A DNA stretch of 64,000 nucleotides from Bradyrhizobium sp. CB1015 (GTDB lineage: Bacteria; Pseudomonadota; Alphaproteobacteria; Rhizobiales; Xanthobacteraceae). Positions 1-9,046 of the stretch are shown here, one piece after another. The stretch is from the NCBI RefSeq assembly GCF_025200925.1, contig NZ_CP104174.1, positions 1,054,001-1,118,000 on the forward strand, written 5' to 3'. Made by a program: the position numbers and the translations under genes. The notes under the pieces are model-generated. The model saw only the letters and a list, made by a program, of their open reading frames with translations. It ran no database searches and was not told the DNA's origin. Each line of letters starts with the position of its first letter. Position 1 is the first letter of the stretch.

Positions 1-1035
1 CTCAAGCTCGCGCGCGACCGCATCGAGACCTATCATCGCCGCCAGCTGCCGAAGGACGAGCGCTTCACCGATCCGCTCGGCGTCGAGCTCGGCTGGCGCT
101 ACACCGCGATCGAATCCGCCGGCCTCTACGTCCCCGGCGGCACGGCCGCCTATCCCTCATCGGTGCTGATGAACGCGGTGCCGGCGAAAGTCGCCGGCGT
201 GTCGCGCCTCGTGATGGTGGTGCCCTCGCCGGACGGCAAGCTCAATCCGCTGGTCCTGGCGGCCGCCCATCTCGGCGGCGTCACCGAGATCTACCGTGTC
301 GGCGGTGCGCAGGCCGTCGCCGCGCTCGCGCATGGCACCGCGACCATCGCGCCTGTCGCCAAGATCGTCGGCCCCGGCAATGCCTATGTCGCCGCCGCCA
401 AGCGGCTGGTGTTCGGCAAGGTCGGCATCGACATGATCGCCGGCCCCTCGGAGGTGCTCGTCATCGCCGACGACACCGGCAATGCCGACTGGATCGCCGC
501 CGACCTGCTGGCGCAGGCCGAGCACGATGCCAGCGCGCAGTCGATCCTGATCACGGACTCGGCGCGCCTCGCCGCCGACGTCGAAAAGGCGGTGGAGGCG
601 CAGCTGAAGACGCTGCCGCGCGCCGCGATCGCCAGCGCATCCTGGGCCGATTTCGGCGCCGTCATCATGGTGAAGAACCTGGGCGAGGCCATCCCGCTCG
701 CCGACGCCATCGCGGCCGAGCATCTCGAGATCATGACCGTCGATCCCGACGCGCTCGCGGCCAACATCCGCAATGCCGGCGCGGTGTTCCTCGGGCCGCA
801 TACGCCTGAGGCGATCGGCGATTATGTCGGCGGCTCCAATCACGTGCTGCCGACGGCGCGCTCGGCGCGGTTTTCCTCAGGCCTCTCGGTGCACGACTTC
901 ATGAAACGCACCTCGATCCTGAAATGCGGACCCGATCAATTGCGTGCGCTGGGCCCGGCCGCGATGACGCTCGGCAAGGCGGAGGGGCTGGACGCCCATT
1001 CGCGCTCGATTGGATTGCGCCTCAATCTGTCATGA
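1..1035 (+). CDS. hisD: Histidinol dehydrogenase (5' end cut by window)
   Basis: Catalyses the last two steps of histidine synthesis, oxidising L-histidinol to L-histidine with two NAD+ in the cytoplasm. The frame is open from base 1, so about 85 N-terminal residues of a family of about 430 lie outside the window; 344 are seen. Visible family blocks are [43 protein letters not shown], the [10 protein letters not shown] segment and, near the C-terminus, GGSNHVLPT and [10 protein letters not shown]. The stop overlaps the ATG of the next gene (ATGA), which implies translational coupling. It starts a five-gene run of housekeeping genes. Confidence 0.97.
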   Translation, partial: LKLARDRIETYHRRQLPKDERFTDPLGVELGWRYTAIESAGLYVPGGTAAYPSSVLMNAVPAKVAGVSRLVMVVPSPDGKLNPLVLAAAHLGGVTEIYRVGGAQAVAALAHGTATIAPVAKIVGPGNAYVAAAKRLVFGKVGIDMIAGPSEVLVIADDTGNADWIAADLLAQAEHDASAQSILITDSARLAADVEKAVEAQLKTLPRAAIASASWADFGAVIMVKNLGEAIPLADAIAAEHLEIMTVDPDALAANIRNAGAVFLGPHTPEAIGDYVGGSNHVLPTARSARFSSGLSVHDFMKRTSILKCGPDQLRALGPAAMTLGKAEGLDAHSRSIGLRLNLS

Positions 1036-1529
1036 CAAAGCCGCCCGAACAGGACGACTCGACCAATCGCATCGTCGGCGTCACGCTCGACGAGGACTCG
1101 ATCGGCCGTTCCGGGCCCGACATCGAGCACGAGCGCGCGATCGCGATCTACGATCTGATCGAGCAGAACCTGTTCGCGCCCGAGGGTGCGGACGGCAAGG
1201 GTCCGTTCACGCTGCATATCGGCATCACCGGCAACCGGTTGATGTTCGACATCCGCCGCGAGGACGGCACGCCTGTCGTCGCGCATCTGTTGTCGCTGAC
1301 GCCGTTCCGGCGGATCGTGAAAGACTATTTCATGATCTGCGACAGCTACTACCAGGCGATCCGCACCGCGACGCCGGACAAGATCGAGGCCATCGACATG
1401 GGTCGCCGCGGCATCCATGACGAGGGATCGCGCACGCTGCAGGAGCGGCTGAAGGGCAAGGTGCGGGTCGACTTCGAGACCTCGCGCCGGCTGTTCACGC
1501 TCATTACCGTCCTGCACTGGAAAGGCTGA
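1032..1529 (+). CDS. UPF0262 family protein
   Basis: A 165-residue soluble protein of the alphaproteobacterial UPF0262 family, of unknown function. The ATG at 1032 overlaps the hisD stop by 4 bases. An in-frame opening reaches back to 924, but that part lies inside hisD and reads as shadow. Recognisable segments are [15 protein letters not shown] near the N-terminus and the [22 protein letters not shown] block around residues 85-110. Family assignment rests on sequence recognition and on the conserved place after hisD; no catalytic motif is evident. Confidence 0.9.
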   Translation: MTKPPEQDDSTNRIVGVTLDEDSIGRSGPDIEHERAIAIYDLIEQNLFAPEGADGKGPFTLHIGITGNRLMFDIRREDGTPVVAHLLSLTPFRRIVKDYFMICDSYYQAIRTATPDKIEAIDMGRRGIHDEGSRTLQERLKGKVRVDFETSRRLFTLITVLHWKG

Positions 1530-1535
1530 TCACGG

Positions 1536-2003
1536 ATGGCTGCGCCCCCACGCGCACGCGATCCGCAATCGGTGCTGTTCGCCTGTGCGATGAACAGCGT
1601 GCGCTCGCCGATGGCCGAGAGCCTGTTGCAGCACATGTTTCCGCAAGGCCTCTACGTGAAGTCGGCCGGCGCCAAGAAGGGCGATCTCGATCCCTTCGCG
1701 GTCGCCGTGATGGGCGAGCTCGGCCAGGACATCTCGGGCCACAAGCCGCAGACCTTCGAGGAGCTGGAGGATTGGGAGGGACTGAATTTCGACCTCATCA
1801 TCACGCTCTCGCCCGAGGCGCATCACAAGGCGCTGGAGCTGACGCGAACGCTGGCGGCCGAGGTCGAATACTGGCCGACGCAGGATCCCACCACCATCGA
1901 AGGCAGCCGCGACCAGAAGCTCGCTGCCTATCGCGAGGTCTGCGATCAGCTCCTGATGCGCATCCGGCGGCGCTTCGCCAAGGCCGGCGCGGCGAGCGGG
2001 TAG
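1536..2003 (+). CDS. Low-molecular-weight protein-tyrosine-phosphatase family protein
   Basis: A 155-residue cytoplasmic protein of the LMW phosphatase / arsenate reductase fold. The P-loop CX5R is at residues 17-23 (C-AMNSV-R, followed by S), after the hydrophobic strand SVLFAC. The expected acidic residue is probably the Asp of WPTQDPT near residue 113. Likely a phosphatase, or a reductase-like relative that has kept the loop; the substrate cannot be told. It starts 6 bases after the UPF0262 stop, so it is in the same operon. Confidence 0.85.
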   Translation: MAAPPRARDPQSVLFACAMNSVRSPMAESLLQHMFPQGLYVKSAGAKKGDLDPFAVAVMGELGQDISGHKPQTFEELEDWEGLNFDLIITLSPEAHHKALELTRTLAAEVEYWPTQDPTTIEGSRDQKLAAYREVCDQLLMRIRRRFAKAGAASG

Positions 2004-2158
2004 CATCGGCCGAGCGTAACACCGGCGTCACAGACCGAGGGCACACGCTTATCGGAAACCTCGAATCACCAAACTCCGGTTCCCGGGTTGTGAAATCAGC
2101 CCCCTTCCGATAGGTTCCGCGCGCAATTCACCCCTGCCTCATCCCCCAAATCACCCTG

Positions 2159-2788
2159 ATGCTCGGCCGCCCCAAATTCGTACTTGCCTCCGGTTCGCCG
2201 CGTCGGCTGTCGCTGCTCAACCAGGCCGGCATCGAGCCGGATGCGCTCCGCCCGGCCGACGTCGACGAGACGCCGAAGCGGGGCGAACTCCCGCGCGCCT
2301 GCGCCAACCGGCTGGCCAGGGCCAAGGCCGATGCGGCGCTGAAATCGGTGCAGCTCGACGACGAGCTGAGGGGCGCCTTCATCCTGTCCGCCGACACGGT
2401 GGTGGCGGTCGGCCGCCGCATCCTGCCCAAGGCCAATCTCGTGGACGAGGCCGCGCAGTGCCTGCGGCTGCTGTCGGGCCGCAACCACCGGGTCTACACC
2501 GCGATCTGTCTCGTCACGCCGCGCGAAGCCTTTCGCCAGCGCCTGGTCGAGACCCGCGTGCGCTTCAAGCGTCTCTCCGAGGACGACATCCAGGCCTATA
2601 TCGGCTCCGGCGAATGGCGCGGCAAAGCCGGCGGCTATGCCGTGCAGGGCATCGCCGGATCCTTCGTGGTCAAGATGGTGGGGTCCTACACCAACGTCGT
2701 CGGCCTGCCGCTCTACGAGACCACGACACTGCTGGGCGGCGAGGGTTTCCCGATCCGTTTCGGCTGGCTCAACTCCACCGCGGTGTGA
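2159..2788 (+). CDS. maf: Maf-like nucleotide pyrophosphatase
   Basis: A 209-residue house-cleaning enzyme that hydrolyses non-canonical or modified nucleoside triphosphates to monophosphates. It opens with [12 protein letters not shown], the Maf substrate loop, has the catalytic-Asp segment LSADTVV, and the late [18 protein letters not shown] block with the conserved Lys and Gly residues. The 155 bases upstream hold no gene; in some relatives infA lies here, but there is no room for it. It is followed by yacG, a common pairing in alphaproteobacteria. Confidence 0.93.
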   Translation: MLGRPKFVLASGSPRRLSLLNQAGIEPDALRPADVDETPKRGELPRACANRLARAKADAALKSVQLDDELRGAFILSADTVVAVGRRILPKANLVDEAAQCLRLLSGRNHRVYTAICLVTPREAFRQRLVETRVRFKRLSEDDIQAYIGSGEWRGKAGGYAVQGIAGSFVVKMVGSYTNVVGLPLYETTTLLGGEGFPIRFGWLNSTAV

Positions 2789-2943
2789 GCCCCAGCGCTG
2801 CGCCGACAAAACCTCGAAAACAACCCCATGCACAGTAGAATGGCCCGGCCGGGTCCGCGCAGCGGCGCATGTACGGCTGCGCCAGGAACCCGTTTCCCGA
2901 CAAGCTCTTGAACTCCGTCACCCCGTGTAAGCTGCCGACATCC

Positions 2944-3126
2944 ATGGACGACCAGGTCACCAAGCCCACCGGCCCGCTCAGAACCTGCCCGATCTGCGGC
3001 AAGCCGCAGACGCAGGCCACCCGTCCGTTCTGCTCCTCGCGCTGCCGCGACGTCGATCTGAACCGCTGGCTGAAGGGCTCCTACGTCATCCCCGGCCGCC
3101 ACGACGAGACGGACGACGTCGAATAA
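2944..3126 (+). CDS. yacG: DNA gyrase inhibitor YacG, zinc-binding
   Basis: A 60-residue zinc-finger protein that in E. coli binds GyrB and inhibits gyrase. The zinc ligands are seen as CPICGKP and, 15 residues on, [13 protein letters not shown], which is the YacG signature. I chose the ATG at 2944 (MDDQVTK) because it gives the usual family length. An in-frame ATG at 2869 would add 25 residues without family resemblance. It follows maf and precedes tRNA-Phe. Confidence 0.9.
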   Translation: MDDQVTKPTGPLRTCPICGKPQTQATRPFCSSRCRDVDLNRWLKGSYVIPGRHDETDDVE

Positions 3127-3312
3127 TCAAGCTGTATCAATGCCTTAATGGCCTCGCCGAGGCGTCCCGCGCCAGCCGCAGCAACCCCGCCCCATCTTGT
3201 GCACAGAAGGGCCGCGCCCGACGCAGCCACTTGGCGAAGCCGGGTGGACATGCCGCTCTCGGCCCACTATAAACCGCCCGCTCGATGGGCTTTGGCCCCT
3301 CTCTTGGAGCAC

Positions 3313-3388
3313 GCCCAGGTAGCTCAGTTGGTAGAGCATGCGACTGAAAATCGCAGTGTCGGTGGTTCGATTCCGCCCCTGGGCACCA
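3313..3388 (+). tRNA. tRNA-Phe (GAA anticodon)
   Basis: A 76-base cloverleaf including encoded CCA. The acceptor stem GCCCAGG (3313-3319) pairs with CCTGGGC (3378-3384). The D-arm has AGCTCAGTTGGTAGAGC, the anticodon loop reads CTGAAAA with GAA in the centre, and the T-loop is TTCGATT. No intron is present. The genes that follow are on the opposite strand. Confidence 0.98.
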
Positions 3389-3631
3389 TTCTACGCTTGA
3401 GCACGATTCTTACGATTGCGTTCGCTAGAGGGTCGTCGCGACGGCGCTCGCGGATTTCTCTCCGCAATAGAGCTCTGTACGTTCAAATCCAGACTCGCAA
3501 CCACCGATTCTAACGATATCGGTGCAGGCTCCTGCTGCCGGCTCGAGATCGCGCCGACGATTGGACCGGCTGCGGAGGCAAGTGGAAACCCCGGGGGGAC
3601 ATGCGCGCCACGTCGAAGCGCGCATCATCAG

Positions 3632-3802
3632 TCAGCGATGCACGCCGTTCGCCCGTAGCGAATGCACGAAATCGATCACCGCCAGAATCATCACGCCAAC
3701 AACAATGACGATGAGCGGGATGGCCTTGATCCAAACCACCAGGATTCCAAGAAATGTCATCACAAGCGCGAGGCCGATGATTCCGGTGATCAGATTGGTC
3801 AT
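3632..3802 (-). CDS. Small two-helix membrane protein, coupled to the amidase gene
   Basis: A 56-residue protein of unknown function. It has two hydrophobic segments, about residues 5-25 (ITGIIGLALV...) and 27-46 (IPLIVIVVGVMILAV), and ends HSLRANGVHR. Its ATG overlaps the amidase stop (ATGA), with an AGGAAAA ribosome-binding site inside the amidase end. Translational coupling to a TRAP-amidase operon suggests a role at the membrane with that system. This is inference; I recognise no family. Confidence 0.7.
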   Translation of the reverse strand: MTNLITGIIGLALVMTFLGILVVWIKAIPLIVIVVGVMILAVIDFVHSLRANGVHR

Positions 3803-5199
3803 CGCATTTTCCTTTTCTCCGTACCGGGGCCCGATTGCGACCCAGCGCTCGGGACTTTGCGCCGACCGCCACGACGAGTGTGCCTGACATGATTGACGAG
3901 CCAGTGCGCCGTTCGTAAGAGGCGGGCATCGTTGCCGCGACGGCCGACAAGCTGAACGCCCAGGGGAAGGCCGGTTTCGGAGCTCATCAATGGCAGGCTG
4001 ATGGCGGGCACACCGAGATAGGTCCAGGTCGTGCAGAAAATCGGGGTGCCGGTCGTCTCAATTCCGGGCGCCTCGCCTGGCGCCGCGGGCGTCAGGACGG
4101 CGTCGTATTCGTCGAAAATATGGTCCAGACCCCGGTTGAGGGATGTAATCCCGGCCAGGGCATTGCAATAATCCACCGCAAGATGTGTGCGGCCGCGCTC
4201 GATCGCCTGCCGCAGCCGAGTGCTGAGCTTGTCGCCGCCTCGCTGGTAGTCACGCCGCAGATTGTGCGCCATATCAACTTCCATGATGATGCGGTGCATA
4301 TCGACGACCTTATCGAAGCTTGGACCAAGCTCGACTTCGCTCGAAGCCTCGCCCAAAGCCTCGACAAGCTCAGCAAAGGCTTCACGCGTCACCGGCTCGG
4401 CCTGATCCCAGACCGCAGAGCGCACAAAGGCAAAGCGCGGTGGCAACGGCGGCTCGCTCGCCGCTACGGCGGAGAATGGCGGACGCGCAACAGGCCGCGT
4501 GTCCAGATCCTCCTGATCGAACCCGACCAATACCTCGGCCAGCAGCGCCACGTCCTCGACGCTGCGCCCGAACACGCCGACATGATCGAGTGTGCGCGAC
4601 AATTCGAGCGCGCCACTGCGAGGAATGAGGCCGTGCGTGGGCTTGAAGCCGACCACGCCGCAGAAGGCGGCAGGACGGATCACCGACCCGTTGGTCTGCG
4701 AGCCGATGGCGCCTGGCACCATCAGCGCCGCAACGGCCGCGGCGGAGCCCGAGGACGATCCGCCGGGCGTGTGATCCCGGTTGTGCGGATTTCGGGTCTT
4801 GCCTGGATTGTAATACGCGTACTCGGTGGTCACCGTCTTGCCGAGGATCACCGCTCCTGCCGCGCGCAGACGCGCCACGGCCGCCGCATCGCGGCGCGGC
4901 GTGCGTCCGGCCCAAAGACTTGATCCGAATTCCGTCGGCATGTCGCCGGTGTCGAAGATATCCTTGATGCCGATCGGGACGCCGTGCAGCGGCCCCGTCG
5001 CCTTGCCTTGCTTGCGATGATCGTCGGCGGCCTCGGCCTGCCGCATCGCGTGGTCGCGATCGAGGAACGCCCACGCATGGATATCGCGATCGACCTCATC
5101 GATGCGCCTGAGGCAGTCGCCGACAAGCTCCATTGAGCTGAGCCGGCCGTCGCGGATGCCGGCCGCCGCTTCCATGAGGCCGAGCGCGTTGAGGCTCAT
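3799..5199 (-). CDS. Amidase (amidase signature family)
   Basis: A 466-residue cytoplasmic amidohydrolase of the Ser-cisSer-Lys type. The triad is visible as Lys near residue 79 (GIKDIFDTG), cis-Ser near 150 (PGGSSSGSA) and nucleophile near 173 (TNGSVIRPA). The substrate is not deducible; relatives act on amides, carbamates and aryl amides. I start at 5199 because AAAGG lies at good spacing there; the ATG at 5205 is too close to it. It lies 31 bases after dctM, so it probably acts on the compound imported by that transporter. It is coupled to the small membrane protein downstream. Confidence 0.9.
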   Translation of the reverse strand: MSLNALGLMEAAAGIRDGRLSSMELVGDCLRRIDEVDRDIHAWAFLDRDHAMRQAEAADDHRKQGKATGPLHGVPIGIKDIFDTGDMPTEFGSSLWAGRTPRRDAAAVARLRAAGAVILGKTVTTEYAYYNPGKTRNPHNRDHTPGGSSSGSAAAVAALMVPGAIGSQTNGSVIRPAAFCGVVGFKPTHGLIPRSGALELSRTLDHVGVFGRSVEDVALLAEVLVGFDQEDLDTRPVARPPFSAVAASEPPLPPRFAFVRSAVWDQAEPVTREAFAELVEALGEASSEVELGPSFDKVVDMHRIIMEVDMAHNLRRDYQRGGDKLSTRLRQAIERGRTHLAVDYCNALAGITSLNRGLDHIFDEYDAVLTPAAPGEAPGIETTGTPIFCTTWTYLGVPAISLPLMSSETGLPLGVQLVGRRGNDARLLRTAHWLVNHVRHTRRGGRRKVPSAGSQSGPGTEKRKMR

Positions 5200-5230
5200 G
5201 CGCATCCTTTCCGCGGTTTACCGGGCCCGC

Positions 5231-6580
5231 TCATCGCGATCCATAGAGATAGTTGGGTAACCACAATGCGATGCCCGGGAAGACGTAGACCAGTGCCATG
5301 GTGAGGAAGACCAGGCCGACAAAGGGAAGTGCGCCGGAGAAGATGTCGGTTAGCTTCACCTGCGGCGGTGCCACGCCCTTCAGATAGAAGGCGGCCATCG
5401 CGACGGGCGGCGTATTGAAGGCCGTTTGCGTGTTCAGCGCCACCAGGATGCCGAAGAAGATCGGATCGATGCCGTACTGGGGAAGCAGCGGCAGGAAGAT
5501 CGGCACGAAGATGATGATGATCTCGGTCCATTCCAGCGGCCAGCCGAGCAGAAAGATGATCACCTGGGTCAACAGCAGGAACAGGACCGGCGAAAGGTTC
5601 AGCGAGGTGAAGAACTGCTCGACCACCGCCTGTCCGCCAAGGACGGCGAAAACCGCGGAAAACGTCCAGGATCCGATGAACAGGTAGCAGACCATCGCTG
5701 TGGCGCGCACGGTCAGATACACCGATTCGCGTATCATTTCGTAATTGAGCGAACGGTAGGCGGCCGCCAGAACGATGCTCATGAGGGCCCCTACTGCGGC
5801 CGCCTCCGAAGGCGTCGCCAGGCCAAACAGGATAGCGCCGAGCACCGAAATGATCAGCAACGCAAGCGGCAGGAATGACGTGGCAAGCGCCCAGACGACC
5901 TTGGAGATCGGCACGTCGGCCTGCTCGCGCGGCAGCTTCGGCGCGAGCGCGGGATTGATGATCGCGCGGGTCATCGCATAGAGGACGTAGAATCCGGCCA
6001 GCAGGAACCCCGGAAAGAACGCGGCCGCATAAAGCTTGACCGCCGAGACGCCGGCGGTGGCCGCATAGACGATCAGGAGAATGCTCGGTGGAATCAGAAT
6101 GCCGAGGCAGCCACCGGCGCAGACCACGCCTGCCGACAGCTTGGTGTCGTAGCCGGCTCGCAGCATCGCCGGCAATGCGAGCAGGCCCATCAGCGTGACA
6201 ACGGCGCCGACAATACCGGTGGCGGTCGCGAACATCGCGCAGGTGATCAGCGTGGCCACCGCAAGCGCGCCCGGCACGTTCTTCATCGACAGCTGCAGCG
6301 AGTAGAACAGGCGGTCGAGAATGTTGGCGCGCTCGATCAAATAGCCCATGAACAGGAACAGCGGAACGGCGACCAGAACGTCGCTGGATGTGACCTCGAA
6401 CGTCTTCTGCACCAGCAGCGTGAAGATGCGATTCTGGAAGAAGTCCTGACCGGGCGTGTAGTAGGCATAATAGCCGAACGAGATGCCCATCGCCATCAGC
6501 GTGAAGGCTATCGGGAAGCCGAGCATGATGATGAAGATGAAAAGGCCCAACATCAGCATGCCGAGTTGAGGATCGGTCAT
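5231..6580 (-). CDS. TRAP transporter large permease, DctM type
   Basis: A 449-residue inner-membrane protein with about 12 hydrophobic segments, the ion-coupled translocating subunit of a tripartite ATP-independent transporter. Typical pieces are VLVAVPLFLFMGYLIERA, GGCLGILIPPSILLIVYA and the late LNTQTAFNTPPVAMAAFYLKG loop. The ATG overlaps the dctQ stop (6577-6580, ATGA). The solute is unknown, but the amidase directly downstream points to a carboxylate carrying or derived from an amide. Confidence 0.95.
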   Translation of the reverse strand: MTDPQLGMLMLGLFIFIIMLGFPIAFTLMAMGISFGYYAYYTPGQDFFQNRIFTLLVQKTFEVTSSDVLVAVPLFLFMGYLIERANILDRLFYSLQLSMKNVPGALAVATLITCAMFATATGIVGAVVTLMGLLALPAMLRAGYDTKLSAGVVCAGGCLGILIPPSILLIVYAATAGVSAVKLYAAAFFPGFLLAGFYVLYAMTRAIINPALAPKLPREQADVPISKVVWALATSFLPLALLIISVLGAILFGLATPSEAAAVGALMSIVLAAAYRSLNYEMIRESVYLTVRATAMVCYLFIGSWTFSAVFAVLGGQAVVEQFFTSLNLSPVLFLLLTQVIIFLLGWPLEWTEIIIIFVPIFLPLLPQYGIDPIFFGILVALNTQTAFNTPPVAMAAFYLKGVAPPQVKLTDIFSGALPFVGLVFLTMALVYVFPGIALWLPNYLYGSR

Positions 6581-7179
6581 GCGCCTGGTCCCTTCTCGCG
6601 CTGCGGCTCAACCGCCTGCTGCTGATGTTCGCGAATGACGAGGCTCTCGGTTTCTTCCACGTCGTGCAGGCGTTGCGGCCATCGGCCGGTGCGGATGCAC
6701 AGCACACAGCGAATGATTTCAGCGAACCCTTGCAGAAACAGAAGGAAACCGGTGAGCGGGATCAGCGCTTTCAGCGGAAACACCGGCACGCCAGCCGGAC
6801 TGAAGATGCTGACTTCGCGGAAGCGCACCGACATCTGGGCGTAATTCCAGCCCGAATACATCAGCGCCATGATCGCCGGCAGGAAGAACAGAATATAGAG
6901 AACGAGGTCCGTCGTCGCCTGGGTGCGCGGCGACCAGAGGCGGTAGACTACATCGGCGCGCACGTGGCCGTTGCGTGAGAGGGTATATGCGCCGGCCATC
7001 AGAAACATCGCGCCATAGGTGATGTAGCTGATGTCGAAAGCCCAGGTGGTCGGCGCACGCAGCACGTAGCGCACGAACACCTCGTAGCTGACACCCAGGG
7101 TAAGAACAAGAATCAGCCAGGCGAACGCCTTGCCGATCCAAGCGCTGAGCGCATCAATGAAGAACAGAAATTTCGTCAT
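6577..7179 (-). CDS. TRAP transporter small permease, DctQ type
   Basis: A 200-residue four-helix inner-membrane subunit that joins DctM and the periplasmic receptor. Family features are the VSYEVFVRYVLRAPTTWAFDIS segment after the first helix, and the RNGHVRADVV motif. The ATG at 7179 (MTKFLFFID) gives a normal N-terminus; the frame is open to 7227 without family resemblance. The tail of about 45 residues is charged and Gln-rich, longer than usual. Its stop overlaps the dctM start. Confidence 0.93.
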   Translation of the reverse strand: MTKFLFFIDALSAWIGKAFAWLILVLTLGVSYEVFVRYVLRAPTTWAFDISYITYGAMFLMAGAYTLSRNGHVRADVVYRLWSPRTQATTDLVLYILFFLPAIMALMYSGWNYAQMSVRFREVSIFSPAGVPVFPLKALIPLTGFLLFLQGFAEIIRCVLCIRTGRWPQRLHDVEETESLVIREHQQQAVEPQREKGPGA

Positions 7180-7290
7180 GCGAGCTGAACTCGCCGCGAG
7201 CGGCACATCCGGATGTCCCCCTCCCAATTCACGGGCGGCGCTTCAGTTGCGCCGCCCGTCATCATACAGCGTCAGCGATGCCCCAAGCCA

Positions 7291-8418
7291 TCAGACCTTG
7301 AGCACGCCCGGGAAGTGATGCTCGAAGGCGCCGCGGTAGTCCGTCGCGTTGTACATGTTGTAGTAAACCACGCGGCGCACCCATTCCTTCTGCGAGTCCA
7401 TCACCTTCTTCATGAATGGATCAGAACCGAGCTGGGCGATCAGACCGTCCCATGCCTTGATCTGCGCGTCGAACACCGACTTCGGTGTCCGCAGGACGTT
7501 GACCTTGTCCTTGTTGATCAGCTCCTGCAGGTCCTTGGAATAGTAGTCCATGCCTTTCCACTCGTTGGCGGAGGAAGCAGCCTCGGCGGCGTATTGCAGG
7601 ATCGCCTGCTGTTCTTTCGGCAGAGCGTTGAACTTCGTCCGGTTGAACATGATCTCGAAGTATTCCGTCGCCTGATGGTGACTGCCCATCATGTAGTTCT
7701 TGGCGACATCCTGCGCGCCGAAGCGCCGGTCCGAGGTCGGATTGTTGAACTCGAACCCATCGATCACGCCGCGCTCCATCGCGGGCACGATCTCGCCGCC
7801 GGGAAGCTGCGCGACGGATGCACCCATCGCCTGGAAGAGATCGGCGGCAAGTCCCACGGTGCGATACTTCAAGCCCTTAAGATCAGCGTCGCTGGTGATG
7901 GGCTTCTTGAACCAGCCGAGCGGCTGGGTCGGCATCGGCATGGCGAAGAAGCTCTTAATGTTGACGTTCATGATTTTGGTTTGTAGTTCCTCGAACAGCT
8001 CCTTGCCGCCGCCGTTGTGAATCCAGCCGAGGCCTTCGTTGGCGTTGAAGCCGAACACGGGGCCTGTTCCGAACAGCGATGCCGCTTTGTGCTTGCCGTA
8101 CCAGTAGACGGTCACCGTGTGCGCCGCATCGAGCTGGCCGCCGTGCACGCCGTCGAATACCTGGAACGGATGCACGACCGAGCCGCCGACCAGATAGTCT
8201 ATGCGCAGCCGGGCCCCAGCCATGTCGTTGACACGCTTCACATAATCTTCCGCCATCTCGTTGAAGACATCGGCCTTGCCCCACGAGCCCTGCATCCTCA
8301 TGGTCACCGTCTGCGCCCGGCTGACTTGCGGCATGGCGATGGTCGCAGCGCCGGTCGCGCCGGCCGCCAGCAGGAATTTGCGACGCGTCGATCTGGTCTT
8401 TTCAGACTTTGCAATCAT
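7291..8418 (-). CDS. TRAP transporter solute-binding protein, DctP type, Tat signal
   Basis: A 375-residue periplasmic receptor, first gene of the TRAP-amidase operon. The N-terminus carries a twin-arginine signal (STRRKFLLAAGATGAA, then cleavage near SRAQ), so it is probably exported folded. The GFEFNNPTSDRRFGAQD stretch and the helical C-terminal part fit the DctP (TAKT-like) branch. The ATG at 8418 follows a strong GGGAGGACG site; an upstream in-frame opening to 8571 is non-coding in character. A 111-base gap separates it from dctQ. Confidence 0.93.
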   Translation of the reverse strand: MIAKSEKTRSTRRKFLLAAGATGAATIAMPQVSRAQTVTMRMQGSWGKADVFNEMAEDYVKRVNDMAGARLRIDYLVGGSVVHPFQVFDGVHGGQLDAAHTVTVYWYGKHKAASLFGTGPVFGFNANEGLGWIHNGGGKELFEELQTKIMNVNIKSFFAMPMPTQPLGWFKKPITSDADLKGLKYRTVGLAADLFQAMGASVAQLPGGEIVPAMERGVIDGFEFNNPTSDRRFGAQDVAKNYMMGSHHQATEYFEIMFNRTKFNALPKEQQAILQYAAEAASSANEWKGMDYYSKDLQELINKDKVNVLRTPKSVFDAQIKAWDGLIAQLGSDPFMKKVMDSQKEWVRRVVYYNMYNATDYRGAFEHHFPGVLKV

Positions 8419-8864
8419 GGACGTCCTCCCTAGCGGCGTTGTTGCTCGAACGCGTTTCGTTGATAACCGCTGGAGGTGTGCCGCATTCCAGCGACTTTGA
8501 TCACAGTTTGGACGCATTGCCGTCATCCGACAAGCCGCCCGATGTCGCATTTTAGTCTTAGGCGATCCCATCGGGCTCTAAGCAGGCAGATATTCACGCG
8601 TCTGTCGCGGCGCAGCAAAGATGCAGGCGGAGTTCTGCCATTGGGGCGGCGTCCAGCCCGCCCGACGAGTTGCTGCAGGATTGAGCGGCCGACCCGTCAG
8701 ATACGAAGAACAACGAACCCGAAAGAGTTCTGTGGCTTCCCAACTGTCTCTACGGGAATTGACGCGAGTGCGAACACTCGCCGCCGAGTACGGTGAATCC
8801 GAACCGCGGTGACTGTGCGCTCGAGCGATCCGACGAAGCTTCGGAATCGAGCCGGCGTAGCCTC
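8419..8864. other. Intergenic region with no gene seen
   Basis: About 446 bases upstream of the TRAP operon. Short open frames exist on both strands, but none has a convincing ribosome-binding site or family resemblance. The promoter of the TRAP-amidase operon should lie near the right-hand side of dctP, but I could not find a clear sigma-70 or sigma-54 match. Confidence 0.5.
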
Positions 8865-9038
8865 TCAATGATGGGCCGACACGCCCTTGACGCATTGCGT
8901 CAACAGATCAGCGTTGGCGGATTGCCCGGCATCACCCAGGCTGATCATGCCGACCATCCCCCCGCGATGTGACTCCACAACGAACCGGGCGCAACCGCAC
9001 GCGTCGCCGCGACGGGCGTGCCGAGAATCATCCTGCTG
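8865..9038 (-). pseudogene. Possible C-terminal remnant of a CBS-domain protein
   Basis: A reverse frame with no start codon reads ...CARFVVESHRGGMVGMISLGDAG... and ends in GVSAHH and a stop at 8865. The pattern ARFVVE...GMVGMISLGD matches the last strand and helix of a CBS domain. The frame is closed upstream by a stop at 9039-9041, next to the YbaK-type gene, so the first CBS motif and the gene start are missing. It is probably a decayed leftover from a deletion. The identification rests on about 40 residues. Confidence 0.35.
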
Positions 9039-9046
9039 TCATGCCG

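Noticed and set aside
3481..3503. T-loop-like GTTCAAATCC followed by CGCAACCA after tRNA-Phe
   Set aside because: The bases next to the loop do not form a T-stem, and no acceptor or anticodon arm can be found upstream. It is not a second tRNA.
3389..8418. Possible island integrated at tRNA-Phe (TRAP-amidase region)
   Set aside because: No integrase gene and no repeat of the tRNA 3' end was noticed nearby, and base composition looks like the rest of the window. A computed search for the 20-base tRNA end would settle it.
8887..8903. Perfect palindrome TTGACGCATTGCGTCAA
   Set aside because: It looks like an operator, but it lies inside the putative CBS remnant and about 470 bases from the TRAP operon start, with no promoter next to it. 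It is probably chance.
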